This document shows positions 1-10,246 of a stretch of DNA of 20,995 nucleotides, piece after piece; the first letter of the stretch is position 1, and every line of letters begins with the position of its first letter. The notes under the pieces were generated by a model. It was given only the letters and a program-made list of their open reading frames with translations. It was not told the DNA's origin and did not search any database. Source of the stretch: a virus; IMG/VR virus record IMGVR_UViG_3300025418_000188, positions 1 through 20,995 of that record; one strand, 5' to 3'. The position numbers and the translations under genes are program-made.

Positions 1-3000
1 AAAATTGCTTGGCCATTTACAGTTATATAGTTTACATTAACTTGATTAAAGTTAGTACCTACATTATCAAAGAACCAAGCCTGCAATGTATTTTCAATAC
101 CCAGTGGAAGATTATAAACAATAACAGATGCTCTGTTAGATGTTGTAGAAGCTGGAACAAGTTGATAGTACGGGCTAGGTATTATATTAGAAGAAAGTAT
201 TTGTCCATCTAATGTTACAAAGACTCCTGTAACTTCATCAAAACTACCTAAACTAACTGCTTGAGCGGTAGTAGTATTTGCTACTGTATTAACTGTTACT
301 CTATCAATGATTCCAGGAATAGCTGATGAGTTTGATCCAACACCAATAATAGTGTATGCCACAACACCGTCAGTGGGTTGTGGAGGAATAACCAATGCAG
401 AGTTTATCCAATCAATATTAAATGTATTAGATATATTTGTTACTGTTGAGTATGCAAACTCAGTACCATTAACTGCTACCACAATGCTTCCGATAGTAGT
501 CGGAAGACTTGATAACGGGAATGTACAAGAAGTACCTGCTATGACATTTCCAGAACCGTTTACAATAGTAGGTGTAACATACCCTGCTTGAGTATAAACA
601 TCAATACCTAATGTATCTGCAACTACACCAGGAATAACTTCTTCAGGAGCATAGGCAGAACTTGTTGTTACAAATCCATATTCACCTTCGATGATTAAAT
701 CTGCAGGATCAACACCTAATGCATTTATTAAGTTTGTTCCTGACCATGTCGGATAAGGCTGAGATAAGTTTATATCGTAGGTACCAGAAAGATGACTAGG
801 ATTAATAAGACTATCAGGGCCGCCTACAATATTACCGTAGGGATTTACAAAACTCTTTCCTTCATATTGGCCGCCGATATGTGTTCTAGGATCATCAACT
901 CCTACCATCAGTTGTTCAGTAGCAGTACCTGCCATACCCGCGGTCGGTGCATAGAAGTTTTGAATACGTTCTACGGCAGACATTAACGATACACTCTTTT
1001 CGTAAGTGAACGTAACTACCGCACCTAATGCAGGAGCTTGATCAATATTTAAGAATACTAGTTTAGAATAGTGTTTGGTAAAACCATTATAAGTTTCTTT
1101 ATAATATCGAACGGTGTATTCGGTAGGCAATACGTACTCGCCAGTAACAGATAGATTCATTTTAAATCTATCAGCCTGTGCTACCCAACTTAGGACGAAT
1201 TCAGTACTAGCACCATCACCAATAAAAATATCTGTTACAGACAAACTGCCAATTTGATTTCTTGTAGAAATTCTGTCAAAGACCATAGTCTCAGTTATTT
1301 GTCGAACAGGATTTACAAACAAACTTTCTAAAGTAGGTACAGTAGAAGTAGTATATGTACCACTGTTTGACAAATATTGTGGATATACCAACGACGATGT
1401 TGACACAGGAGTAGTAACAAATTTATTTGTTAATGTACTCCAATATGCAGGGAAATCAAAATCAGTAGTCAATGTTTGAGAAAACTCTGTATTACTAAAG
1501 TTAGTTGTAAAGTTTCTAACTTTTGTATGGTAGGGTTTTACTTCATTAATAAAATCTTCATAGTAAGAACTATCTTGTAACTTATAGATAGGAGGCTGTG
1601 TCAACTGTCCCGCATAGTTAGTTACATCAATAAACGATGTTTTTAATATCCAATCAATAGCAGGCTGCTCTGAAACAGCATACTTCATGGCCTTGAAGAA
1701 TAGTTTATTCCAGTTGACTCTTAAATCATTGATAAACAAATCATCCTTTAAGGCAGTAAGAATAAATTGAATTTCCTTGTTAGGAGTTTGATCAAACAAT
1801 GTTTGACTGTAACTATATGTTTGATTCCATCCAAATGCTAGATTCCATAAAGTATCTAAGAACTGAATAGTACCGTTTTGTATATAACGAGTTAGATAGT
1901 TATTACCAAAATCACCAACAGTACCAGCAGGTGCTACTTCTAGAATAATATAGTTGCCGTCGCCTCGATTATTAACTTTGACATATTGCCCGGCAGATAG
2001 ACTAACTTCAGCCAACTGATATAACTCGTCAACTGCAACAGTAATATCTCGATAAGCATCGTAAGAAGTAGACACCCAATCAACATGTTTCCAATATAAT
2101 GGAGTGTTATAACTTTGTGTTCTTACTCTTACCCATTTACTATTTTGTAGTTCATATACTGCCCATCCGTTGTTAGAATCAGCATCAACTAATACTGTAA
2201 CAGTCGATGTACTTCCAACAAATACCGGATCCAACTCTGTAGCATCCTCGATTACGGTATATTGAGTAGGAAAAGGCTCAGCGGCGTTTAAGTTATTAAA
2301 ACTGTAGTTGCTGGTAACTTGAACATCTATTAAAATGCTGTTGGCAAAATCTATAACATTACGCAATGCTTCAAATCTGTTGTTGAATAATGTTTGTTGA
2401 GGTCTGATGCCAATACCAAACTTAGCTCTAGCTGACAGTTTTGGATCAGGAACAAGAGCACCTGTACTTGTACTATATCCAATAAAACTATCAATCATTT
2501 TACGTTCTAACAGTCCGGGTGGTGTGCTTGTTTCTTTGCCGTCTGTCATTAACTGCCACTCTGTGTGACGAGGTATTTTACTGTTAGTATTATCAATAGC
2601 AAAGTTTAGACTGATTTGATCAGATTTTAACTCAGTAGCAATATTAGCTAACATTATGGTATTTTTATCTATTATAGATGCAAACTGTAGGCCAGCAGCT
2701 AACGGGTTAGCAATATAAGAAGCTACATTCTGTGCGCTGGTTCTACGATCAGCTACATTAGGTATAGTTGCTTTATTCTTAACCCAGTAATAATAGGTAT
2801 TAATAAAGCCACCTGTTGCAGAATCATATTCTTGTGTAACCGACAATGTACTGTTGTCAGGATATTTAGGTTGACCGCTAATACCTTTTGCAAGTCCCGA
2901 AGTTGTGTCGGCTTGAATAGCCCAATCACTTGGCAACAATGTAGATTTAACCCATTCGTATACATCAATACTAGCCCCAGGGAATAGTGTGTTCCAGTTG

Positions 3001-6000
3001 ATTCTACGATATTCTAAATCACCTTGCTCATACCAGGTAAACTTGGCAGTACTTAAATCCCACCATAGTTGACCTACTTGATTGTCAAGCCAGTTTGATA
3101 CATTATTAACATTTACTTTAGAATCACCGATGCTATATATAGCAGGATCACTTGCAACTTTATAAGTTAGTTCTTCCTCAGCAAGACCAACGATTTGACC
3201 TTTTAACGGATCCACATAGTCATAATAGTTAATAATATCATTAGATACTGTATCAACTAAACAAATCTTTTGAACACCCGAAGGTAATACAAAATCGTCT
3301 TGAACTCGTAACTGATTCCATCCTACCACTGCTGGGTCTATTGCAGTAAACTGATAGATTGCACTGGTAGCAGTACTTACTAGTTGTGTTGAACCGCCCG
3401 GAGCACCGACTAGTACAACACCGTTGTCTAATGAAACAGATGTTCCATAGTTAGTACCTGTTGTAATGTTTTCTTCTGCGTTGACTAGTTCTTCGCTATA
3501 GACAAATCGTGTACCTCTACGTGAATACAAATAAGCAGAGCCCGACATTATTTCAGATTCTGTAAATCTAGTTGTGTCTAAATCAAAGGTAGTTGTGTGT
3601 TCATCAAAATAAGTTACAACCGAAGTGTTTGTTCCTAATGCGGTAACAACCAAGGCATCAGCTTCTGATGTAAAATCCATAGCTATGCCAAAGTTCATTG
3701 TCGAACCTATTACTGGATTTATTAAGGTTGTATCTAATACATATGCATTATTTGTCAATGTATAAATGCACACAGCACCTATACTTCCATCGTCATTGTT
3801 TAGATTAGGAGCACTTACAGCAAGATAATAGCCGTCTCGACTCATTGCCAAAGATTGGCCAAAGTTGGTTCCTGTTGCAAATGGAGAAGTGATTGTGCCT
3901 AATGAAGATAAACTACCGGTGTAATATCGAACTTGCCCTGTAGCCTGTGAGTAACCCGGAGCACCTATTGCTACCAAACTACCTGTACTATTTGTAGCAA
4001 TCGAAGTACCGAATAATGATCCCGAAGTGCCTGACACAGAACCCGAATAGACCGAGCTAACTGTGGCTGTAGATTTTACTGTATATGAGTGAACAGCACC
4101 ATTACCTACCGGAGCTCCGACAAATAATAAACTTGTAATAGTACTCGTAGGTACTACTGATAAACTAGAACCAAATGCAGAACCCGATGTAGAAGTAGTA
4201 ATTGTTGCTAATAGTTTAGTTTGTATATAGGTATCTAACCCCGTGACTAAAACTTTTCCAGCATTATTATTTGCTCCCGGGGCTCCGGCAAAGATTAATC
4301 CGTAGGTAGAAGAACTAAAAGGTATAGGATTATATGCTACAGAATATCCATACAAGTTACCAGTACCAGCAGTATTATACATTTGGTAAAAGGAGATTGC
4401 TTGTAGTTTGTTGTTGTTAATCTCATATAAACCTACATTACCAGATACAAATCCTCCGACATTGGTTCCTGTATAATATGGAGAACCCACTGCTAGTATC
4501 TTGCTACCTTTTGGTTTAGAAATACTATAACCAAGTCCTTCGTTTGAAATACTTGATATGCTTTTAACATCAGTATTGGTATAGTTTAATACTTTTTCAT
4601 AAACTGCCCAACCATTGTTGTCAGTTCCATTACCTGTATTAACCCATACTTTACTTCCGAGATTGTAACGATACAGAGTTTGGTCAATAGGTAAGTTGTC
4701 AAATGTTTCAACTCTAATAGAGTCAAAAGTAAACAACATACCAGGGCTTGACGGATTATTAAAATCTATAGATCCTAGAGTGCTAGCAACTGTAAACTCA
4801 GTGTTGCTTGGTATTTCCAAAATAGTATAAACTCCGTTAACTTCACTATTAAAGTTAACTACAGAAACTAACTGTCCCACAGATAAAGAATGTGTTCCGC
4901 TAGTTGTAAATGTTATTTGACTAAATGGTTGTGTGGCATTAACATCAATAATGTCAGCTGAGCGGAATGTATAACGCAATACATCCCAAGATCCATCTGG
5001 CTTAAATCCTAACCAGACAGTTGTACCATCATTAATAACATCGTTGTTGGCAATATCTAGTAAACTGCTAAAGTTGTAGGCTGTTGCATCAACATCATCA
5101 AAACGCACATAACCTGCATGTAATAACTGTAGCGTAGCAGTAGATGTACTTGTTGCTACTGTAGGTAATGTGCCAGTTCCAATAGTTAGTTCATTAGGTG
5201 TAGCATAATATATTACACTATTACTTTCTTTTGGAACCGATTCGACAAAACTAATAATCTGTGGGTTCTCTACAAAGGTTCCTTCTTTTAACGGTACTTC
5301 AAATTCATTATAAGTTGTAAATGAGCCGTATTGTCCTACACGGAAAGCCCACTCTTCATTAAACTCTATTTTACTGTTTAAGTTTTGAATAGTGGCTGCG
5401 GCTAACTTAATAATCGGATTTGCAGTGCCTTTTTCACGTATCATTCCCTGATAGAACTTATACTGACTGATTGGGTCACTGAATATATTATTCAAATAAG
5501 GTCGTGGAGTATAACCAGTTAAATTTTGTGCAGCCTGTTGAATACTTGAATCAAAGTTATCAATATCTAAACTATAAAAATCGTTAAACTGACTTACTTT
5601 GTAATCAAAGTTAGAAAATAAACCAGCTGTTGGTTTTGAACTTAATATATTCCATTGAGTATATACAAAGCTCTTAGTACCTGCTACATTAGAGATAGCA
5701 CTATAATATTGGCTATTGTATTTTACCACATCGCTGGCAAGATAGTTTGTAAATGGTTTCCATTCGACTACCTTAGCTTCATCATACAAAAATCCCGGAG
5801 CAAAGAAATCACCGTTCCAGTTGGCGGTTCTAAACCCTACTAGTTTCATTCTTGCTTGTCGTTCACCTGTTTCAATATCATAGATAATATCACCAAAAAT
5901 ATCTGTATTATCAAATACTATGGCATGTTCTTTTTGTATACAAAGCAATCTTGCAAAATAAATTCCTTCAACACTATTAATAACATTGATTGTAAATTGC

Positions 6001-9000
6001 CCGCTTTGACGAGCAACAAATAAGTTATTTTGAGGGAATGGGGTACCGTCTGCCTTGGAAATACTATACTCATAGAAGTTATCAAATATATTGTTAACTA
6101 CCGAGTTTGTAGTTTGGAATGTTAGTTGGTCAGCAAAGGGACTCAATGTAATAACACCAGATGATGTCCAGCTTTGTGTACTCCAATATAAAAACTCTTT
6201 TCCGCTTAGATGCCAATCAACATTGGTTCCTAAATTGGTATTAAACTGTTCAAATACAAATCCTTGATCAGTTAACCAAGCACCATAGCCAATGATTAAA
6301 TCGTATACATCTTGTATGTTAGTGAAAGTTGTACCATAAGGAACTTTTACAGAATTTTTGTTAAAGGAATTTGCAACTTGTACAGTGGCACCACCGGTAG
6401 TAGGTATTGATGGTAATATTTGATATAAACTAGCATCAAATGTTGATTCAGCAGAATGACCTACCAATACTCTATAGAAATTGTTACCGTATTGAACAAT
6501 CTGTCCTGCTTGATAAAATATATTAGAAGGAGCAGCCTTAGCAGTAGTTGTATCAAGAGATGTTAAGTTCCTATCACCGACACCAGTTGCCGATGTCCAT
6601 GCTACATAGTCTGATGTAACCCCACCAACAGTGATGGTAGGAGTGTTGGCATTTCTAACCGCAGGATAATATGTAAAATAAGGTTGTTGTCTGTCATAAC
6701 CTCTAACAACATATCCAGCATCTGTACGTTGTACAATAATTCCAGAAATACCGATACTTTGAATAGGATTGCTAGTATTAAGAATTAAAGAATAACTTTC
6801 GTTTGGTAATATAGCACCCGGCGCTGTTGTTGTAGGTTCGTAAGCATCAATAATGATTTGTAAGGTATTGGGATTTACAAATCCTCCTACTTTATAAAAC
6901 AGATTAAAGTTTACATATTTTAAATCTTGTCGTAGTTCATTAATATAGTTTTGAGTTCTTTGTTGACCTACTTCACTAACAAAAACACCATAGCCACTAG
7001 TAGCAACTCCACTTTCGCCGTGGATCGGCATACTAGGTAGTTGCAAGAACGAATAAGCAGAACCATATGTCCACTGTCCGGCTTTATTGACACTCATATT
7101 AGCAGGGTCATACATTAATGCACAGTATGTTGCTGGTTGTGTTAATGCTAACAATCGTTGAACAACAAATGGCCAATAACTACTTCTACGCCATGCTGTT
7201 TCGGCAGGACTTCGATTACCAATGTTCCAGTTATAAGAAATATTAGGAGAAGCAGCATGTGCTACTAAACCAATAATAGTCGGTGATAATAAGTTTCCAA
7301 ACTCATCTACAGGAAGAATATCAAGTAATCCCGGACGAGCATAGAAAGTGTTAATACCAGCAATAGGGCCCTGAGCGATGTTACCTGCTTGTATATCTGT
7401 CCACATTTTTGTATTACCAGATGTATAAGGAGCAACACCATATTCAGCATCCCACCAGCTAGGTTGTTTACCAAATCCTAACATTTCCCAAGGTGCAGTG
7501 TGAGGTCTATCGGTATCGTAAAAATATTCAAATACTGCTCTCCAAGATCCGCTAACAGATATTCCTGTACCAGCAGATGCATTTGGATATTGTAATCCTT
7601 TATAAACAGAACCAGTATAGTTCCAAGTAAATGGATTGTTAATATCAAACGAGTTGTTGGTAATATATTCAATACCATATGTACCTGCCCATTTGATAAA
7701 AGAAGGCTGTATAATCTTATTAACTTCGTCTAAACTATAGTTACTTGTTCCTAGAGAATCTCTAAATGCGCCAGGATTAGATGAGTTAACATCGAATAGT
7801 TCAGGTCTATAGGCTACTTTAAGATTATTAAAAACACGTAGTTCATATTCTAAAATGATTGCATCTCTATAATCATTGTAGGCTAACATAATGCTACCAT
7901 CATGCCCTTGTATTACATTTACTGGGCCGCTAGCATAGGTATTGTCTGAATAGATTTTAGGAACAAAGCTAGGATACAATCCTAGTTTAGTAGGGGTAGG
8001 AGGTATAAAGCTACCACGGGTATCTCTATAATCATTAATGGTAATAACATCGCCCGCAGATAATACTATAGAAAAAGTTACACCAGCATCATAAGGATCA
8101 AATGTATAATCTTGTCCTGCTGTTAGCTGACGACCGTTTAGATAAATCAGTACACTTCTATTAGAACTAGCAGTTAGATTAAATTCTGAGTTGATAGAGT
8201 ATGTTACAACATTGGGATTAGTTACAGTATAGGTTAATGTTTTTTTATCAACACCATAAGCAACCATGTCAGACAAGTAATAAGGACTTAAAGAAGTTTT
8301 ACTTAGATTTATTTTAGTTAAAATTTCATCAAGGACTTTTACAGGATCAGTTACATCGGCAATAGATGAAGCCTGTGCAATCAATGCCAACTTAAACTGA
8401 TTATAAGCATCAGAAGACTTCTCAATAGCATCAATCACACTATTTGATTTTTTACCAATGAACATCATAGCAAACGCCATTGGGTTATTTCCATTAGAAA
8501 TTAAACGTGTATTTGTTACAGCTTGTTGATCAAAGTCCGCTAATGTAAAATCAGTCAAATAACTGTTCAACGGATTATTAGTTAAACTCAAAGGAACATC
8601 ATAATAGCCTGTGCTATTAATGTTAATCGGAGGGGATAGTAGCGAATCCCAAACATTTAGATATTTGTTGCCTATTTTAAAGAAAGTCTTACTAGTAGGA
8701 ACAACATCAACAGTAGTTCCAGATAAAGACACTGTAATCTGATCAGTTCCAAAATAGTTTGTGAATAAGAAACTTCCAATAGAAGAAATATTCCTATAAT
8801 CAACATGTAGGCCTAATATAGAATCAACAGGATTACTGTTATTAATTTTATATCCAAATATTTTGTTACCTGTAAAATTACTTAGATAGTATTGAGTATC
8901 GGAATAACTTACTTCGTTTTCGTCAAACAAATCAAATAGTGGTGCTTGATTAGTAGCAGTCTTTTGTTGAGCAGATACCCATGTTGTGCCATTATACCAT

Positions 9001-10244
9001 AATGTAGTTCCGCCAAATACAGTACCTTGTGTAACTATAACAGATGCGCCTTCTTCAGGCATGTTATCAGATGCTGGCAATAATACCAACTTATATGTTC
9101 CGTTGATGTTTACAAAGTTAACTTGATAGATATTATTTTGTACTGTTGGATCTGTGTCATTGGTAAAAATGATTCGATAACCATGCTCTAAAGGTATACC
9201 ATCTACAACTACAGTACTGGTGTTCGATGTTCCCGGAATAGTAGTTCCAGAAATAGTTAAAAACGCATTTTTAGTATATTTGTCAACTACATCAACATAT
9301 TTGTAAGCAACAGAACCGTGATTAAAAAGTTTAATATCTGCATTAAATTCAATAATAGGTCTTAACGCTCTTTGCAAAGGTGGTAGTTTAACTTCTGCAT
9401 TATTAGCAGCAGTACTGGCTATAATAATATCTTCATGTACCCAGCGATTGGCTCTAGACCATGCATTTAGATCTTTACTAGCACGATTAATGGTAATGTA
9501 TTGAGGATCAACTGGTATATTTCTGTTGTCATCAAAAGACAACATATCAAACCCTGCCTTATCAAATAAATCAGGATTTTGTTGAGCAGATACTTCAGGA
9601 GTGATTAAACTGTCATAGGGAACCAATACAATAGATGTACCTGTTCCTTCTACAAAAAACTCTTTGTATTTGTACTGATTACTAACACCGTCGCCGCTGA
9701 AAGTAACCATCATACCATTTAATAACTGTACACTATTATTGCCTACAGTAAGTACAACATCTGATTGTCCAATGACTTGATTTGCAACATCAAGATCTGC
9801 TTGATCAATATTAACTAGCTCCGGACCCTCAGGTAACCAATAATATTTTTCATAGTTTACTAGTTTATCTATTGCTATTTGAGGATAATAAGGATATACT
9901 TGACTTCTAAATAGTCTATCAAAATTGTTAGTTAGGCCACCTTCCAATGCTATCTCATTGGCAAGATCGTCAAGGGCAACTACACTTTGAATAACCCCGT
10001 TAATATCGTTAGTTACTAACGCAGGGTCTAGTTGATATGCTTGTCTTAATGCAGTAGATTCTTGAACATAAGAATCGCCTATGTGATATGTTGGAGTAGA
10101 TGTAGAACCAATGTAAGCGTTCAATCGCTCAAGTTGTGCCGGTTGAATCAACTGGTCAATAGTACTTGATAAAAATTTAGAATTTTTATTTGTTTGTAGA
10201 TATGTTGGTAATAGGTTAACTGAATGTACTGTTGATGTTGACAT
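1..10244 (-). CDS. Giant virion structural protein in the gp7 position (partial, C-terminus beyond left edge)
   Basis: One minus-strand frame stays open from the ATG at 10244 to the window edge, giving at least 3,414 codons and no stop. The ATG lies two bases after the gp6 stop and has a Shine-Dalgarno-like GGAAG six bases upstream. The N-terminus (residues 11-46, and YEKYYWLPEGPEL at about 131-143) and a segment near residues 781-811 (HDGS...NDYRD) look, from memory, like the very large structural proteins that follow gp6 in marine T4-like phages. Further along are two carbohydrate-binding-like modules (about 1243-1285 and 1495-1532), a seven-blade FG-GAP-like propeller (about 1904-2299), and a conserved-looking segment near 2868-2910 ending in EVKPYHTKVRNF. 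T4 gene 7, also directly after gene 6, encodes a wedge protein of about 1,030 residues, so this one is over three times longer. I infer a baseplate-peripheral or host-contact role. The exact function is unknown. Confidence 0.85.
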   Translation of the reverse strand, partial: MSTSTVHSVNLLPTYLQTNKNSKFLSSTIDQLIQPAQLERLNAYIGSTSTPTYHIGDSYVQESTALRQAYQLDPALVTNDINGVIQSVVALDDLANEIALEGGLTNNFDRLFRSQVYPYYPQIAIDKLVNYEKYYWLPEGPELVNIDQADLDVANQVIGQSDVVLTVGNNSVQLLNGMMVTFSGDGVSNQYKYKEFFVEGTGTSIVLVPYDSLITPEVSAQQNPDLFDKAGFDMLSFDDNRNIPVDPQYITINRASKDLNAWSRANRWVHEDIIIASTAANNAEVKLPPLQRALRPIIEFNADIKLFNHGSVAYKYVDVVDKYTKNAFLTISGTTIPGTSNTSTVVVDGIPLEHGYRIIFTNDTDPTVQNNIYQVNFVNINGTYKLVLLPASDNMPEEGASVIVTQGTVFGGTTLWYNGTTWVSAQQKTATNQAPLFDLFDENEVSYSDTQYYLSNFTGNKIFGYKINNSNPVDSILGLHVDYRNISSIGSFLFTNYFGTDQITVSLSGTTVDVVPTSKTFFKIGNKYLNVWDSLLSPPININSTGYYDVPLSLTNNPLNSYLTDFTLADFDQQAVTNTRLISNGNNPMAFAMMFIGKKSNSVIDAIEKSSDAYNQFKLALIAQASSIADVTDPVKVLDEILTKINLSKTSLSPYYLSDMVAYGVDKKTLTYTVTNPNVVTYSINSEFNLTASSNRSVLIYLNGRQLTAGQDYTFDPYDAGVTFSIVLSAGDVITINDYRDTRGSFIPPTPTKLGLYPSFVPKIYSDNTYASGPVNVIQGHDGSIMLAYNDYRDAIILEYELRVFNNLKVAYRPELFDVNSSNPGAFRDSLGTSNYSLDEVNKIIQPSFIKWAGTYGIEYITNNSFDINNPFTWNYTGSVYKGLQYPNASAGTGISVSGSWRAVFEYFYDTDRPHTAPWEMLGFGKQPSWWDAEYGVAPYTSGNTKMWTDIQAGNIAQGPIAGINTFYARPGLLDILPVDEFGNLLSPTIIGLVAHAASPNISYNWNIGNRSPAETAWRRSSYWPFVVQRLLALTQPATYCALMYDPANMSVNKAGQWTYGSAYSFLQLPSMPIHGESGVATSGYGVFVSEVGQQRTQNYINELRQDLKYVNFNLFYKVGGFVNPNTLQIIIDAYEPTTTAPGAILPNESYSLILNTSNPIQSIGISGIIVQRTDAGYVVRGYDRQQPYFTYYPAVRNANTPTITVGGVTSDYVAWTSATGVGDRNLTSLDTTTAKAAPSNIFYQAGQIVQYGNNFYRVLVGHSAESTFDASLYQILPSIPTTGGATVQVANSFNKNSVKVPYGTTFTNIQDVYDLIIGYGAWLTDQGFVFEQFNTNLGTNVDWHLSGKEFLYWSTQSWTSSGVITLSPFADQLTFQTTNSVVNNIFDNFYEYSISKADGTPFPQNNLFVARQSGQFTINVINSVEGIYFARLLCIQKEHAIVFDNTDIFGDIIYDIETGERQARMKLVGFRTANWNGDFFAPGFLYDEAKVVEWKPFTNYLASDVVKYNSQYYSAISNVAGTKSFVYTQWNILSSKPTAGLFSNFDYKVSQFNDFYSLDIDNFDSSIQQAAQNLTGYTPRPYLNNIFSDPISQYKFYQGMIREKGTANPIIKLAAATIQNLNSKIEFNEEWAFRVGQYGSFTTYNEFEVPLKEGTFVENPQIISFVESVPKESNSVIYYATPNELTIGTGTLPTVATSTSTATLQLLHAGYVRFDDVDATAYNFSSLLDIANNDVINDGTTVWLGFKPDGSWDVLRYTFRSADIIDVNATQPFSQITFTTSGTHSLSVGQLVSVVNFNSEVNGVYTILEIPSNTEFTVASTLGSIDFNNPSSPGMLFTFDSIRVETFDNLPIDQTLYRYNLGSKVWVNTGNGTDNNGWAVYEKVLNYTNTDVKSISSISNEGLGYSISKPKGSKILAVGSPYYTGTNVGGFVSGNVGLYEINNNKLQAISFYQMYNTAGTGNLYGYSVAYNPIPFSSSTYGLIFAGAPGANNNAGKVLVTGLDTYIQTKLLATITTSTSGSAFGSSLSVVPTSTITSLLFVGAPVGNGAVHSYTVKSTATVSSVYSGSVSGTSGSLFGTSIATNSTGSLVAIGAPGYSQATGQVRYYTGSLSSLGTITSPFATGTNFGQSLAMSRDGYYLAVSAPNLNNDDGSIGAVCIYTLTNNAYVLDTTLINPVIGSTMNFGIAMDFTSEADALVVTALGTNTSVVTYFDEHTTTFDLDTTRFTESEIMSGSAYLYSRRGTRFVYSEELVNAEENITTGTNYGTSVSLDNGVVLVGAPGGSTQLVSTATSAIYQFTAIDPAVVGWNQLRVQDDFVLPSGVQKICLVDTVSNDIINYYDYVDPLKGQIVGLAEEELTYKVASDPAIYSIGDSKVNVNNVSNWLDNQVGQLWWDLSTAKFTWYEQGDLEYRRINWNTLFPGASIDVYEWVKSTLLPSDWAIQADTTSGLAKGISGQPKYPDNSTLSVTQEYDSATGGFINTYYYWVKNKATIPNVADRRTSAQNVASYIANPLAAGLQFASIIDKNTIMLANIATELKSDQISLNFAIDNTNSKIPRHTEWQLMTDGKETSTPPGLLERKMIDSFIGYSTSTGALVPDPKLSARAKFGIGIRPQQTLFNNRFEALRNVIDFANSILIDVQVTSNYSFNNLNAAEPFPTQYTVIEDATELDPVFVGSTSTVTVLVDADSNNGWAVYELQNSKWVRVRTQSYNTPLYWKHVDWVSTSYDAYRDITVAVDELYQLAEVSLSAGQYVKVNNRGDGNYIILEVAPAGTVGDFGNNYLTRYIQNGTIQFLDTLWNLAFGWNQTYSYSQTLFDQTPNKEIQFILTALKDDLFINDLRVNWNKLFFKAMKYAVSEQPAIDWILKTSFIDVTNYAGQLTQPPIYKLQDSSYYEDFINEVKPYHTKVRNFTTNFSNTEFSQTLTTDFDFPAYWSTLTNKFVTTPVSTSSLVYPQYLSNSGTYTTSTVPTLESLFVNPVRQITETMVFDRISTRNQIGSLSVTDIFIGDGASTEFVLSWVAQADRFKMNLSVTGEYVLPTEYTVRYYKETYNGFTKHYSKLVFLNIDQAPALGAVVTFTYEKSVSLMSAVERIQNFYAPTAGMAGTATEQLMVGVDDPRTHIGGQYEGKSFVNPYGNIVGGPDSLINPSHLSGTYDINLSQPYPTWSGTNLINALGVDPADLIIEGEYGFVTTSSAYAPEEVIPGVVADTLGIDVYTQAGYVTPTIVNGSGNVIAGTSCTFPLSSLPTTIGSIVVAVNGTEFAYSTVTNISNTFNIDWINSALVIPPQPTDGVVAYTIIGVGSNSSAIPGIIDRVTVNTVANTTTAQAVSLGSFDEVTGVFVTLDGQILSSNIIPSPYYQLVPASTTSNRASVIVYNLPLGIENTLQAWFFDNVGTNFNQVNVNYITVNGQAI
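3348..4535 (-). other. Seven-blade FG-GAP-like beta-propeller domain inside the giant structural protein
   Basis: Residues about 1904-2299 of the giant protein hold seven copies of a repeat. Each begins with an aromatic-or-L/G/x/S-type motif and is followed some 12-20 residues later by VGAP or a variant, then a short strand ending in an aromatic. Starts are LGYS 1904, YGYS 1965, FGSS 2024, FGTS 2078, FGQS 2128, FGIA 2185 and YGTS 2266. The second motifs are VGSP, AGAP, VGAP, IGAP, VSAP, a degenerate TALG, and VGAP. Period and count fit an integrin-alpha-type FG-GAP propeller. Ligand binding is inferred, not shown. No clear DxDxDG calcium loop is seen in most blades; blade 5 has NLNNDDGS. Confidence 0.75.
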
Positions 10245-10246
10245 TA

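Noticed and set aside
307-591. Plus-strand open frame of 94 codons
   Set aside because: It is antisense to the giant structural gene, whose frame is continuous and protein-like here; no ribosome binding site or recognisable protein.
2753-2968. Minus-strand frame of 71 codons in another phase
   Set aside because: It is out of frame with the giant gene, which is clearly coding across this stretch.
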